This document shows, in pieces, positions 37,629 to 58,333 of a stretch of 64,000 bases of DNA. Below the pieces are notes generated by a model. That model was not told the origin of the DNA and made no database searches. It worked only from the letters and a program-made list of their open reading frames with translations. Numbering within the stretch: position 1 is the stretch's first letter; each line of letters begins with the position of its first letter. The translations under genes and the position numbers were made by a program. Origin of the DNA: Diprion similis (Eukaryota; Arthropoda; Insecta; Hymenoptera; Diprionidae); NCBI RefSeq assembly GCF_021155765.1, contig NC_060108.1:15401025-15465024 (forward strand), given 5' to 3'.

Positions 37629-40064
37629 AGAAAAGTTTGAAAAATTAATTAAATTAAGACATTTCGAAGGGAATTGATGTCATAATACTTTTAATAAGAT
37701 GTAATAAATAAAATTTCAAACGGCAGTGTTAATTAAAAGAAAAAAAGGTCAATGTAAAAAAATCCAGTACCTAATTACATCAAAGATCCTATGAACTTGG
37801 AGCTATCAGTAGACTTATATATGTATACCGGAACGATTCATTCGTTCAGAGCAATCTATCTGAACCCATGAGCAAAGATAAAGACGCACCTAAGCTCAAG
37901 TTTGGTCTCCTTTCGGTTTCGTTCTATATATTCATACCATATATAAGGTATACCTACGGGGGAATTGGGCTGAATCGTAATGCGAGCCACGGTAGAAACG
38001 GCGAAAGGGAATTGAACGAAGAAAATCGAGGTTAAGAGGAGAGAAACGGCCGCATGGGAAGTTTGGTACAGGGGGTAGAGCAAAGCGACTCGAGTAGGAA
38101 TCCAAAACAGGAATAAAACAGGTATAGGGCGGGAGGGTTTAAAGCGGCGTAAAAAATGGCTGCTCTGGATTAAGAGGATTTGGCGGAGCCGTTATCAGGC
38201 AGAACGACGACCGGCCCTCCAGCTCCTCTTCGCGGCGTAGGTAGTATACCTCACCTACCTCTACGTTCGTATAGTTGTTCGCCGTCGTTCGTTTCGCTCG
38301 CGGCTGCTGCTGCAACCCTCGCAGGCATAAATCATTGACGGCGGGAGGGGTGGAGGGGGGCAAATGAGAGTAAGAGCCGAAGCGTAGAGGGAGAGAGAGG
38401 GTGGGAGGAAAGGGTCCCGTGCTACCAGCAAATGTATTTACGCCTATTGATGCATGACCCTAAATATATAGGCGTATGTATCACCCTTTGCGACAGCTCA
38501 GAAATAAAGTGAACCCCGAAGAAAAAATACCGGGCGCGCATTGCGCTTCGACTCCAGATCATTTGACGTGGTAATTTTTTATTCATTTTTATTTTTTCTT
38601 GAAATTAAATAATAATTGGATGTAAAAAACGAAAATTGGTGCATCGAAACACACTTTTTACCTGTAATCTCTTGTCTCTCTGCATATAACTTAGACTATT
38701 TCATACAGACTAATGATCTATGCTCGGAACATGATGATAACTAGAACTAAAAGCGAAAATATAGTCAAACGACGTGCCATTTATGCATATTGTAATCAAT
38801 CATCGATTGGAGCAAACTGAAAATAATCACAATGTTATAGATACTCGTTTACTTTTAATTATACTCGAATCAGTCAACAATCGCATCAAGCCCGACTAGT
38901 AATTAACTGAAGCCTGCCTATTTCATCATCTAACTGATACAGCTTTTCAAAGAGAAGAAGAGGGATAAATAAAATTTTCATGAGAAACAAATTTTGGATG
39001 TAAAATTAATAATTAATTGAATTCGTAGAAAATTTCGGCCTCGCGCATGTAATATCCTTTTGTTAGAAATCGTTACATACGGATAGATGTATGGGGCACA
39101 TTCGTGTAGCTGAATAATTTCCGTGGTTTCGGTACGTGGAAAATGGAGAGAGTCGTAATACTAGGAAAAGATGAAGGTAGTTGATGAGAGTAAAAAGTAA
39201 GCTCTAATCTCCGAGGGCGCGGAAAACTTTTTAATTAACCAAACTAAGCACGTTACGTACCTCGGCGGGTGTTGCCGGCTCTTTTTGTGGCCGTCACAAC
39301 GCCCCTTTTTCACCATAACGATGCTAGCTAAGTGCAAATTTTCATTTCAGCTACCTCCGGGATAAAGAAGAAGGTAAAAAATGTCCCAAAATGAAGAAAA
39401 CAACCGAATGAACGAGACTTATGCTCACCTAGCCACTGTAGCGTTGCAGGACGGATAAAGATTACAGGACATATACAAACAATAAAATATACACGTGGGA
39501 CTCGCCAATCAATATCAAAGTTTTTACCGAGAAATTCTTTAAATGAATTTATAAACAATTCAATATAAATATAAAAAATGTTCTGGTAAACTTATTCTTC
39601 GTTGAATTTAAATATCAATTTTTAAAAATATAATTCGTAAGAATATTCGGAAGAGCGGATTACAAATATTATCGGATCACAATAAATCATGTTTTCCCCC
39701 CAGCAAAACCTTCGTTAAATGCTTCAAAAGAATTTGCAGAGCAAAAAAAAAATATTTCGTAGTACTGACTTCAAGCTTTGAAATATTTTGCAGTAAAAAT
39801 ATTTCGATTCTTGTGTTCTCGATATTTCCTCTCGAACCGTACAATTTCGGGAAGCAGGCATTATTTAACTCGAATAAGACTTATAGACAGATTTATAAAG
39901 AGAGCTTTAAGGACAGAATGCAATGAGCTCATCTGTGAGTGAACTTGATTTTCGTCAATGCCTAATAATGACGGTCTGCTGGCTGAATTTTTACAGGGGT
40001 TACAGAATACCAGGCGCTTTCATTTTTCGGAGTTCTGCGATCATTAAAAGAAAATTCCACTCAC
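37629..40064. other. Presumed mib1 intron (3' flank of the last visible mib1 exon)
   Basis: The mib1 exon ending at 40065 has a consensus donor, CAG|GTGAGT on the minus strand, so at least the sequence just below 40065 should be intronic. I searched by eye for the expected next exon (ankyrin repeats with TPLH and HHAAL motifs) and found none down to position 1. How far the intron reaches is unknown. Confidence 0.45.
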
Positions 40065-43193
<3,129 letters not shown>

Positions 43194-43269
43194 TTTTCAC
43201 TGACAAATTGATTAACGATAGTTTTCTAAATGCAATAGTTATTTTTCACGAATCTTCGAGGAATTCTAC

Positions 43270-43280
43270 CGCCATCTTGG
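43270..43280 (-). promoter_or_regulatory. YY1/Pho-like motif near the mib1 start
   Basis: CCAAGATGGCG on the minus strand, about 80 bp upstream of the mib1 start codon. AAGATGGCGGC-type motifs are known YY1-family sites that often lie just downstream of transcription starts. The mib1 5' end therefore probably lies near here. Confidence 0.4.
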
Positions 43281-45272
43281 ACTAATGTCAAAACAACGAC
43301 ACCAATTCAACGGGACAACTTCACAGAATCAGAAACCTAACGCCATGGAAGGAACTAGACGTTCAGTGACCGCAGCGCTCTCGCGGCTGAAAATCGAAGC
43401 TTCATTCCATACTGCCGCATACCAAGAGCATACCTTACTGACCGAGCAAACTGACCCTTTTTCTTCCTATATTAAATAAACAAAAGAAGGAAAGGATTCA
43501 AATTTAAACGATGCATCGCTCTTTCGTAGCGAAATTCAGGAAAAATACTCACCAAGTATTTTCACAAAAATGATCCCAGGGGTAACCGAGTCTTTCATTC
43601 TTCCGTTAGCGAATGAAGTCAAACTCTTGAGATCTGTAATTCGAAATTAATGTTACAATTCTCTGAAAATCAAGCCTGAATTATGTGATGTGAAAATGCA
43701 CAGCACCATTTACTGTTATTTAAAAAATATTTAAATAAGTCTGTTTACTCCGCAGTTGGCCTAATTGACAGAGGCAAACACAATTAGTTTTATGTGTCAA
43801 GTCTAAATAACTTTACAATTTTCCTGATATAAGTATGTCATTATTGACACTTTTACACATTTTATCTTCAGTTTAACATCAACACGTATCATATGGAATC
43901 CAGTATCCTTGAAACTTTGTGTATCTGAATTTACTCATACGACAGAGGTGACACTCTTCACGTGATTTTCATGTTATAAAAACGAATTTTCTCCACTATA
44001 ATTTCACAGGCCATGAATGATTTGAAATAAATTAAATATTGATTATTATGTTAAATTATTACCCCTACAGAACATGGGAGGATTATATAATCAAACAGGA
44101 TTTTGAGTAGAAAGTAAGCCTGACACTTGATTTTGCTTGGCTACCTGATTTTGAGTAAAAAAACATTCAATGAAGAATAGAAAAAATTTCAGAAAAAAGT
44201 TTACAAACCCGTATAAGAATGGCCGTAATGCTGTACGTCTTCTATTTTCATAAACGTTTCTGTTATAATGTTTCGTGCATTCTTCTGTCTCCTTGCGACT
44301 GAATTTTTACCACAGATGAAACGGTATTGAACAAAATAAGTGAAAAAATTTCATCATGATTATTGAGCTCATTTTGTATTTTGCAGACCATACAATTACC
44401 AACCAAGTAATACCAAAATATATTCAAAATAATTCTAAAAATGTAATTACATACCTATTCAAATCGAAACCAAGCAAAAATTAAACTACACGGCAGCAAT
44501 GACGCAGAAATATGTATATATCTATACTCTACGATACATTATTGTTTGAAAAATATCGTTACAAACTATAATAGTGTAAAAATTCCTTTTCATGTGAGAG
44601 CACACTGCTTGTAATTACCCTGTTGCTTAGCTAATGCTTGTGTTGATGCCGCAGTCATCAATTAAAACAAATTATTACCGACGTAAGTTTACGTAGTTAA
44701 AAGTTATGATCGAGTAAACAGAAATGAATTGCTCGATACATTTCCTTCGCCGATATCGAACGCAGTCGTTGGACAGATTTGAAACAATTGAATTGTTAGG
44801 AAGTATAGGGAGTTTCATCTATGATTTTAATGACCGTATTTGTTTGTTGGTTGCACTGGTGCAAAACAAAAGGAATGCACAAATAGCTATTTTCAAGCCG
44901 CTCACCGCGCCTCCATTCAGTTCCAATTTCTGCGAGATAGGACGACATGAGTGATTGCAAAGATTGAAATAAGAATTGTGTACTCGAATAATCCGATGAA
45001 AATGCAAGGCTTTGCGTGCTCAAGTTTCGACCTGTGTGGTGCTAGTATTTTATACAATGTTAGGACTAAATGTGCGCGCAATGACGACCAATTTTGATCT
45101 TAGTTTACATATCTCCGACGTAATCGCAACTCATTTGTGACTCGGCTGTCCCTACCGCCCGTCCCAGGGCAATAATCCACTCGAGGAGCGTATCTCACCG
45201 CCTTCTCGCCCCGCCTACTCATCCTAACCATAAATTTCGCGTTTCTTGAAATTATTTTTCAGTTTGTGTGGA
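43281..45272. promoter_or_regulatory. Divergent intergenic region between mib1 and CABLES
   Basis: About 2 kb between the two start codons. It is AT-rich in the middle. A GC-rich segment with CCAAT (about 45090) and CCGCCC/CCCGCC boxes (about 45155-45220) lies just before CABLES and is the likely CABLES promoter or 5' UTR. A possible acceptor, ATTATTTTTCAG, ends at 45262, so CABLES may have a non-coding first exon. Small frames here (43285-43479 and 44724-44954 plus) are not supported. Confidence 0.5.
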
Positions 45273-50195
<4,923 letters not shown>

Positions 50196-51586
50196 CCTTC
50201 CCCTATACCATTGGTATTAGTACACCGGGCACGAACATTTTCTTCGTCAAACTAAACAGAGCTTTAACAACAATGCATTTTGCGAATTTTCTAAATTTTT
50301 GAAAATAATTATAAGTAGAAAATTCAAGAAGAGATCAAACTATGCCCCAAACAAATAAGCATAGAATGATAATCCGAGAAGTGGGTTTAACTTAAATCCG
50401 GTGCTAAGTAAGTAAAGTAGCTCTTTACTCTTTGTATACTATATAACATTTAAATCTTAATCTTCTGCATTTTAGCTAAGGCTAATTGTATGAACAACTC
50501 GCAAGTTCAACTTACCTTGCTTTGTCCCCAATCTTACATGAGAGTTCATTTAAATTTCTTTATTATTCATATTACTACGATGAAAGTACATGCTTACAGA
50601 TGTGCGATGGGTAACACTTTGAGTACCAACAAATTATATTATCAAAAAGAAAAAACAGAGTACTTATTTCTGGAATGATGCATATACTGTTTAGTCAATA
50701 ACTTTATACTCAGTATGTAATATACATAGTCTGAAGGTCTAGGTACTTGGAAATTGAATAGTTTTATATATATAAAAAAAAAAAATTCATTGGATATTAC
50801 CTTTATAAAAAAATTGAATGTGTAACACATTGAGAATTGTTGTATTTCCAATAAGCTCATGAAAATATACATAAAAATCTATTCTGTAATTTAGCTATTT
50901 CTGTTGAGAAGGAATGAAAGCATCTTAACTTGTGGTAGGAATGAACTACATACATATATTAAAAAAAAAAACTGACAGTTTGTCACTGATTTAGTATTCA
51001 CTACAGACACCTTGTATCTATAAAAAAAGAGTATCTATAAGAAATAACGTTCAAACTTGAATATGGTTTCCAATCATGACCCTTTGTAATTGACTCCCAG
51101 ATATATTCTAGAGAGTGAAAAAAACACTAACAATTATCAGTGCCATATGTTTCGTTTGGGATTTTAACAGATCATACGTTGGGTACTTTTATCATATATT
51201 GTGTATCTGTTGTTATTTATTTTGATATAGAAACTGAAAAATAATTTGATATGAAAGAACGGTGGAATTACGGATCATTCTACTGTAATATATATGCCAA
51301 AATGACGTGTAATAACGTTAGTGCACGTAATACTATGTACGTTCGCCCCACGTGAGAATGCGTGGTAACGATTTTTTTTTTTTTTTGCCTTTTTAAGCAT
51401 GCATTCTAGTCTGTTGTTGATATTTTATTTTATTCCTTAATTTATCATTGATTGATTGTAATTATTGATTTAACGTTTTTCCGGATATCTATTTTATATA
51501 GTACTTACGTTTTATCATTTATTGGCATTCTGGATATGCATTGTATTTTAAGACGTAATTTTTGTGGAGTAACTTGTACTTATGTG

Positions 51587-51592
51587 AATAAA
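51587..51592 (+). terminator. Poly(A) signal candidate for CABLES
   Basis: AATAAA about 1.4 kb after the CABLES stop codon and 120 bp before the convergent RSPH10B stop. The interval 50196-51712 has no other gene and is presumably mostly the CABLES 3' UTR. It contains T- and A-runs, such as one at about 51370-51387. Confidence 0.45.
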
Positions 51593-51712
51593 TTGGAAAA
51601 CTGAAGTCATTCTTTCTCTTTTACGTACACATGCTTATATAAATCATAGCAAATTAATCAAACTCATTAGATAGACTTAAATGTCATTGAAGGAGTTAAA
51701 TTTTCCATGAAG

Positions 51713-54700
51713 TCACTTTTTCTTGTATTTAGAAGTTTTCAACGACTTATGTTTCGATTCGGTAGGTTCTGACATCTGTGAATGATTCAGTGATTCCGCT
51801 GCTGCACTAGCATTTGCTGTTACGTTACAGGCCTCTTCTTGCATTGCTACCTTTTTTTCGTAGATCAAAACTCTTGCAGCCTCTAATAATATTTCATAGA
51901 ACTCGAGAAAGGAAAGCTGTAACATCAAGTGGATTATTATAATTACCATGAAGTCTTCTTTGTAAGCCTTCACGTTTTTCCAACAATTATTTACCTGTTC
52001 AAACCCATCGTACTTACTTCATAATCCATGTTAATGATCATATCAGTTTCTTGATCCTTTATCCCTGGACAGATTTCGGCTATAATTGAAATCATTTTTC
52101 GAGCACCAATGTGTCTCAAGGCAAATAGTTCATGAGCTGTAACACATGTATATACCAGTGTGAATGCCTATTCTCACATTCTTGATCACCAGCACCTTAC
52201 CTAAATCGTCTTCGTAATGTAATACACGTTCGGCAGATTCAGATTGTAGATCAAGCTTTCCTGCTGGGATATAGCTCAGTTTTTCTCCAACAGTAACAGC
52301 GTTTATTCCATTGATAACGTATGACGGAATTACAGTCATCTTTGGTCTGGGCCAAGGTAATGGTTTGGGATCGCTGGAACCTATACTAATTTTCATTTTC
52401 CATTCATAAATTGGATTCAAAATTATAATCTCTTCATTATATCGAGGAATGATAGAATGTTCTTTGATGGCTTATACTTAAAAAACAAATCACCTTTAGC
52501 AATGCATGTGGCTTGGAGAAATTTTTTGGCTGTGTGTGGCGCACCGAGATCACAATATAACTGATAAACGGAATAAATCGGAAACAAATCTCGGTAGACA
52601 GTTGACACCTTTCCTATAATAAATTCGAACAATTTACTTTGCTATTTCAGTGATATGAAATGATAGTTATTGACCAAACTGACCAACGTGTTTTCCAGCA
52701 TTTGGAAAAATATCTTCAATTAGGAGCTTATGTAATCCTCCAGCTAGTCTTCCACGAACAGCTTCTGTTTCTATGTCACCTTCTTTCGTATAAAGATGCC
52801 AAGAAAACTCAAGTAGTGCGTGAAGGAATTGATAAAACTCTATCCTTTCAAAAGGGTAATATACCTGGTCGATAAATGCTGATTTGTTGATAGCTGCGTA
52901 AGAAAGTGCAAAAATAATATTAACGTCGGAGTTATCATTTATTGAACAAAGAATTATATAAGTGCATTGGACTGACCAATATATCGATCAAACTGTATCA
53001 AGCTGATGCCTCTTCCATGGATGTTACAGTCTCTCATGAGCTGCCAGAGCGCAATTTTACCCATTGATAAACGATGCGGAACTCCTTTCTCTGAACAGTA
53101 TAATTCCGCATACAGCCTATATATTTTACGCAGTCGAAGTATGTGCCTCGCTATACATTTGTGAACCCAGCGTTTCTCATATTGCTCCTCTGTCTGCTCT
53201 ATCGTGTCGTCTTCCTCTGTGGACTTTTTAGGATGTTTACAAAACTTTGATGATGTACTCGACGTACCATACCGAAAGAAGGAGGATGTCATCTCTGATG
53301 ACTCGGTAGAGTGGCTCTCTCCCAGATTAACTACAAGTATGTGTAAAAGGAATATACTTTGTTGAGAAACATAATTTTATAGGTAAAGATACAAGAATAT
53401 TACTGATACTTAAATATTTTATCAATTTTAGCCACATAACATACCCAAAGAATCGTAAAGACAAGTGCACTCAGAGTCACTGCTACACGCGTAACATTTT
53501 CCAGAACGAATTGTAATAGAAGACGTGATAGACGAAGAGTGAGCTTCAATTTTTGGTTGCAATAATCTCTGGATGTGAAACCACACAGAAGGACATTGTA
53601 GTGGCTCCAGAATGGTCGTTTTCCGGGGCTGTTTGTATTCTATTGAAGGTGGTTTGGGGGTAGACCTACAGCATAATGTAACTGTTGGAAAACCAAGTCC
53701 TTCAAGTAAATCAAAAGTATTCAACATAGTAATTTGGAAAGATTTTGTAAACTTCAATACTCGAATAAGTCTTGATTTTTTTTAAGCTCTACTTCGTGAT
53801 CGCGATCAAACACTGGATTTGTTAAATAAGTTGCACCGGTATCCAGCGATGTTAATATATTGTTGAGAAATAGAGGATCTGCTTCAGTGACACCACCGTT
53901 GTTGCCTTGAAAAAAAATTAGAAGTTTGGGTAAATTTATATGGCACACCAGTTCATAATCGACAATGTGTTAACTAACCATTTTCAGTACTTACCGATGA
54001 TCATACCATACCCGTGTTTTTTATCCATATGCCAGTCACCGGAATACTTTGCACCACCGACTGATTTTAGTTTCAAAACACCTAAATATAAGAAACAATA
54101 GAAAATAGTGTAAGGTGCATGTTTTTGCTGACGATACCTTTGCCATGTCTCATTCCATTTAGCCAGTCTCCCATATAGGAATTTTCTTGAGGCCATGAAA
54201 GTGACTTATTCAAAAACCCATTCCATACATACTCTCCGTAACTGAATTGTGAAGGAAAGAAATTAAAAAATAATCGCACAGATTTGATTTAGGACACATG
54301 AAAGCTCCTCAGTAAATCTCAATACAGACTTTACCCAGTCATCGTCCCATTTTCCCAGTCACCTCGATATACATCCCCATTAGACCAAACCATTGTACCC
54401 ACTCCATGTCGCTTTCCGTCTTCCCATTGCCCAATGTATCGAGTGCCATTTGCATAAACACGGTAACCAGTTCCTTGTCTTTGATCCATATTCCACTCTC
54501 CTTCATAATAGTCATCTTGTTTGTTGTAACGGCAATAGCTGTAATACAACCCATAAATTATAAATTAATGTTACATCAATATATATACAATATTCTAACG
54601 GCATGGTCACTTTTAGGGCGTGAACATTTATAAATACAACCTACCCATTTCCGTGTTTACGACCCATATACCACTGACCAGTATAAAAACGTCCATAATC

Positions 54701-55609
54701 ATTTGACACAAAATTTCCAGTACCATGACGATAGCCATTGTGGAATTCTCCTTCGTACCAGCTCTGGTTATTCCATTCGATTCGGCCATTACCTTCAATT
54801 AAATTTTGTTCAAATCTTCCCTGTGAATAATGTGAACTGACAATACTTTTTGGAATCCACGAACTCACGTCACCGTTACCACATGTAACTACTGATTTAA
54901 TAGTACCTTGAAAGTTTCTCCTGACTTCCATCGATATGTACCGTCTCCTTCCATCTGTTTGCAATGTACACGGCCTGTGTATGTATTCTTATTTGGAAAT
55001 TCCACTTGAACATATTCATCTTGTAGAGTCATCCAATCTACTGAATTGAACCCTTGGCACTTGGATTCCTAAAAAAAACCTATACATGTTTTGTTTCTTG
55101 CTATGAATTCGGCCAAAAACTGAATGTTCGGCTTCGATTTCCTCTTATTTTACCTCTTTTATCAAGAAGGAAATAAAATTTGACAAATTTATATTTGCCT
55201 GTATATAATACCTTGGCGAGATTTGCTGCCCTGAATTGGGGTAAGTTATCTGCATCAGTCACCTTATGATTCTTGTCAGGCATCATCATCGGAGAGTACC
55301 TTCCCGCCACCGTCTGCTTTTGCAAACTAGTTCCATGCCAGCTAATAAAATGTAGCTGAGTTACAGTAATCATAGTTATATAACATTGTCAACTTGCTTC
55401 CATTACTTTGTCAGTAAAATTTGGGTGATGTCATTATACAAGAGGTAAACAAATTCATCTTTGGAATTGTAACACCACCGAGCATATGTAAGAATATCTT
55501 CTGATGATTTTGACATATTGTCAGATGATGTGGATTTCTTGAATTCTTCGCTCGCCTTTTTGGCAGAGGTAGTTCCTACGTTCTGTGCCTCGTAACTCAT
55601 ATTCCTCAT
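51713..55609 (-). CDS. RSPH10B: Radial spoke head 10 homolog B (MORN-repeat axonemal protein)
   Basis: RSPH10B is part of the radial spoke head of motile cilia and sperm flagella. Fifteen minus-strand exons are proposed: 55609-55407, 55341-55212, 55068-54907, 54820-54645, 54538-54335, 54241-54138, 54081-53995, 53905-53761, 53665-53445, 53330-52977, 52893-52684, 52613-52494, 52380-52201, 52136-52018, 51916-51713. They give 872 residues (human about 870). About nine MORN repeats fill roughly residues 140-355 (YEGEW, YIGQWEDGKRHGVGTM, YRGDWENG, YSGDWHMDKKHGYG). The helical C-terminal half carries family blocks such as LRLRKIYRLYAELYC, MRDCNIHG, HKLLIEDIFPNA and LSFLEFYEILLEAARVL. The tail is Lys/Ser-rich and ends KKK. 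All junctions are in phase, but the 95-base intron between exons 8 and 9 has a weak donor and is the least certain point. The start codon is about 240 bp from that of the divergent CFAP95-like gene. Confidence 0.88.
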
Positions 55610-55845
55610 TGCTAATGACTAATCTTGTCTAATGTGTTGCCACTCCCAAAACAAATAAGTGCCATAAAAATCTGAATATTAATTAAACTGAAACAAAAAT
55701 GATCCATACATGTGGATCAGATTTTCCTATACATTTTCAACACGTCTTATCATCTTTACAATTATAATATGTGAATTTTCTGGAAAATTGTGACTGTGAT
55801 AATTGTTTTGATAATATATGTGCTGGCACTGAGCTCTCCAGGATT
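55610..55845. promoter_or_regulatory. Bidirectional promoter region of RSPH10B and the CFAP95-like gene
   Basis: Only 236 bp separate the two proposed start codons. GTTGCC at 55636-55641 matches one half of an X-box, the binding site of the RFX factors that activate cilium genes; the second half-site is not recognisable. The rest is AT-rich with no TATA box at an obvious position. Confidence 0.45.
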
Positions 55846-56878
55846 ATGCCTAGACGAAATATCGTTAACGTGAGATGATTTAGTGACATAATTGATTCTT
55901 CATTTCTAAATTAATCCTACTAATGCTTATACAGAACGAAATAACGATTCACATGAATATGTTCAATTCCAGTCAGTGTTTCCCCTTGACAAGAGAGACG
56001 AACAAATAGTGGTTGAATCGCTAGAGATTCCTAGATCAAATGCAGGGAATCCAAAAGTATTGCGTTACGGTTGGTAAGTTGCAAACTGATCATAAATTTT
56101 GTATGTAAAGATTTTCTCAAGTCAATCTGTGAACAGGCAATCACTAGTACTAGCAGAGCCACGAGATAACACGGATTTTAAGCCACCCAATGGAAACCTG
56201 CATACATCGACATATCGGCGACTGGGTCCGGAGAGTGAAGAAATTGGAATATCTGAGACACATAGAAAACTGGAAGAGATAAATTTGAAAGATGATTATA
56301 TTACAGTTTATCCACACCGAAGTACTTTGAACATGTTCTCCTTCAGTTTAACAGCTGAGTATGAAATGGCTGTACAACTTAGATTACGCTTGCTAATCAA
56401 TTTTAACTGCTTCATTCGAATAAATCTATGGAGTTACAAAATCCTATTACACATAGATACCTGGTACAATTGCCCATAATTGAATAAACCATTGAGGCGT
56501 CAAGAAATGAATTCCGCCTGTTTCAGTGATGACGAACGAAAGGATGTGCTGGAATCAGCTATGTGTAAACTATATCCGTACAATTATGGCTGTACAGATT
56601 ATCGAACCACTTCACAGATTGACTATCGTCCTCATTTTCCTATGAAGCCATGGCCAAATCTACCCAAAGATAAGCCGTGGCTTTTTTACAGACGTACATT
56701 GCCCTATGCAGATGAAGTTCTAGCTGAGCGTAACTGTAATGAAAAGTTTTATGATCAAGGGATGGAAATGCATAACAAAATTGCCATTATGAAAATGGAA
56801 CGTTATCGATCTTACGATCCCATTATTGGAAAATTTACCGAACCTTGTAAACTTGCACCACATAAAGCTAAATTTTGA
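55846..56878 (+). CDS. CFAP95-like (C9orf135/DUF4572 family) cilia- and flagella-associated protein
   Basis: Four plus-strand exons join in phase: 55846-55869, 55973-56073, 56137-56358, 56527-56878, giving 232 residues. The central block STYRRLG followed by SETHRKL (about residues 65-90) recalls vertebrate CFAP95, a protein of about 229 residues found on axonemal microtubules, as does the preceding LRYGWQSLVLAEPRD. The C-terminal part is rich in Pro, Tyr and Trp (PMKPWPNLPKDKPWLFYRR), typical of microtubule inner proteins. There is no signal peptide or membrane segment. The family assignment is from memory of motif order and is moderate. Exon 1 encodes only MPRRNIVN; an alternative acceptor at 55934 would open a longer exon 2 in the same frame (after two bases) but would need a different first exon. 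The head-to-head RSPH10B gene supports a flagellar role. A possible AATAAA follows at about 57058. Confidence 0.65.
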
Positions 56879-58333
56879 ATTATACAAGGATTATTATTTA
56901 GCTGAGTAGAAGTAACGCATATATGACTATTGTTACAGGATATTTCATTCTTATACATTACTGAATGTTATAAAAACTCACGAACACTTACAGTGAAAAC
57001 TATTCAAAAAGCACGTGGACATTCAAGCCTTAAACATGACGATGAACATATACCACAATAAAACCGTCGAACAGAATAACTAGAAAATACACGTATCATT
57101 TGCAATACCGATTCTGTGAATGTGTACCCATGTTTTAATCAAGATGGGCAGCAGCGAAACGCCACCAAGTATCCGTAAACCAGCGAGTGCTTTGTGTGTG
57201 TGTGCGTATGTGTGTATACATGTAAATATACATGAGTCATACACAGCGAGTAAACTAAATGTTCAAAGTTCCTAAGCTTGTTTTTAACTGAATTACTGCA
57301 AAACTGCATTTATAAATACAATGGTTGAGAACGGAATGCTGAATATCTGTCTCTTCTCCATGGTTTCTTCCAATCAGTATCCGATTGTGTATGACGATGT
57401 GATAGCAGCTTGAACTTTGTGACATTGACAAATTTGTTATATCAATTTCGGAAACATTTTCCCTGTGAAAAAAAGTAGATTGTATTGATCCATGTATTGA
57501 GAACAGATCAATTTTACAATACGGATCGTTGTGTTAGATTGCAATTTTAGACACACGTGTTTGTCATTTCTACTTAGATTCAATTTTAGCTAGGAAGTTT
57601 CTTATCAAGATTAATAAATCATTATCACTACAATTTGATGACTGGAATATATATTTTATGCAACCATAATATCACAAACTGTGTATAATTATATGCATTC
57701 ACAGTAAAATAAGTTATGTACACATATGTATTAAATAAATACGATTTAGAGAGCAGCTATTTCCAATTTGAAATTACATCTTATTTTAACATTCACAATT
57801 TTCTAACCGATAAATGAGGGTATCTAGTATGACACGGTTATGTATATACAAAATAAAACTATACAAATCTTGGTCTAGAGTAGATAGATTTTACCATAAT
57901 GCAATTCATGCTAATATAATTGGTAAATTGGAAGATGAAAATTGGTTGAAATTCAGTATTGCTGTAATTACAGTTACAATAAATTGGACGACAGATATTG
58001 TTACAACTCCGAACAAACTATGAAAAATCTAATACTTATATTTACATGTACTCATAGAGCAAAATTTACACGCTTTTGTTATCTTCACATGATTATTCTT
58101 CTGAGTAAATCGAGCGTATCAACAAATACTTTGACCGTGTACATAGAAGAAACATGCTAAGACCTAAGTAACGGTATTTAACAAGAGAATTTCTCTTAAA
58201 TTGTAGTTAAATAAGAGTCCTTGAAGCATAAACTTATTTCGTAAAAATCAGTAACTTATCACAAATTACTTGAATAAACACCTACCTATAAGTTTAAAAT
58301 TTTTTTTATGATTTGATATTAACAAATTAAACA
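56879..58333. other. Intergenic region between convergent genes
   Basis: Presumably the two 3' UTRs of the CFAP95-like gene and the phospholipase. AT-rich, with a GT-rich run at about 57191-57216 and an AATAAA at about 57058. No further gene was seen; small frames at 57814-58160 are AT-rich and unsupported. Confidence 0.55.

Noticed and set aside
39246..39333. Possible minus-strand exon with acceptor-like CACTTAG and donor-like GTACGT as a continuation of mib1
   Set aside because: The translation (Lys/Arg/His-rich) does not match the ankyrin repeat expected after the last mib1 exon.
43285..43479. 64-codon plus-strand frame in the mib1 upstream region
   Set aside because: Lies antisense to the likely mib1 5' UTR and has no domain, and no sign of transcription can be read from sequence.
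52684..52893. Suspected frameshift in RSPH10B exon 11
   Set aside because: A careful base-by-base reread showed the exon is open throughout (RGRLAGGLHKLLIED); the apparent shift was a reading error on my part.
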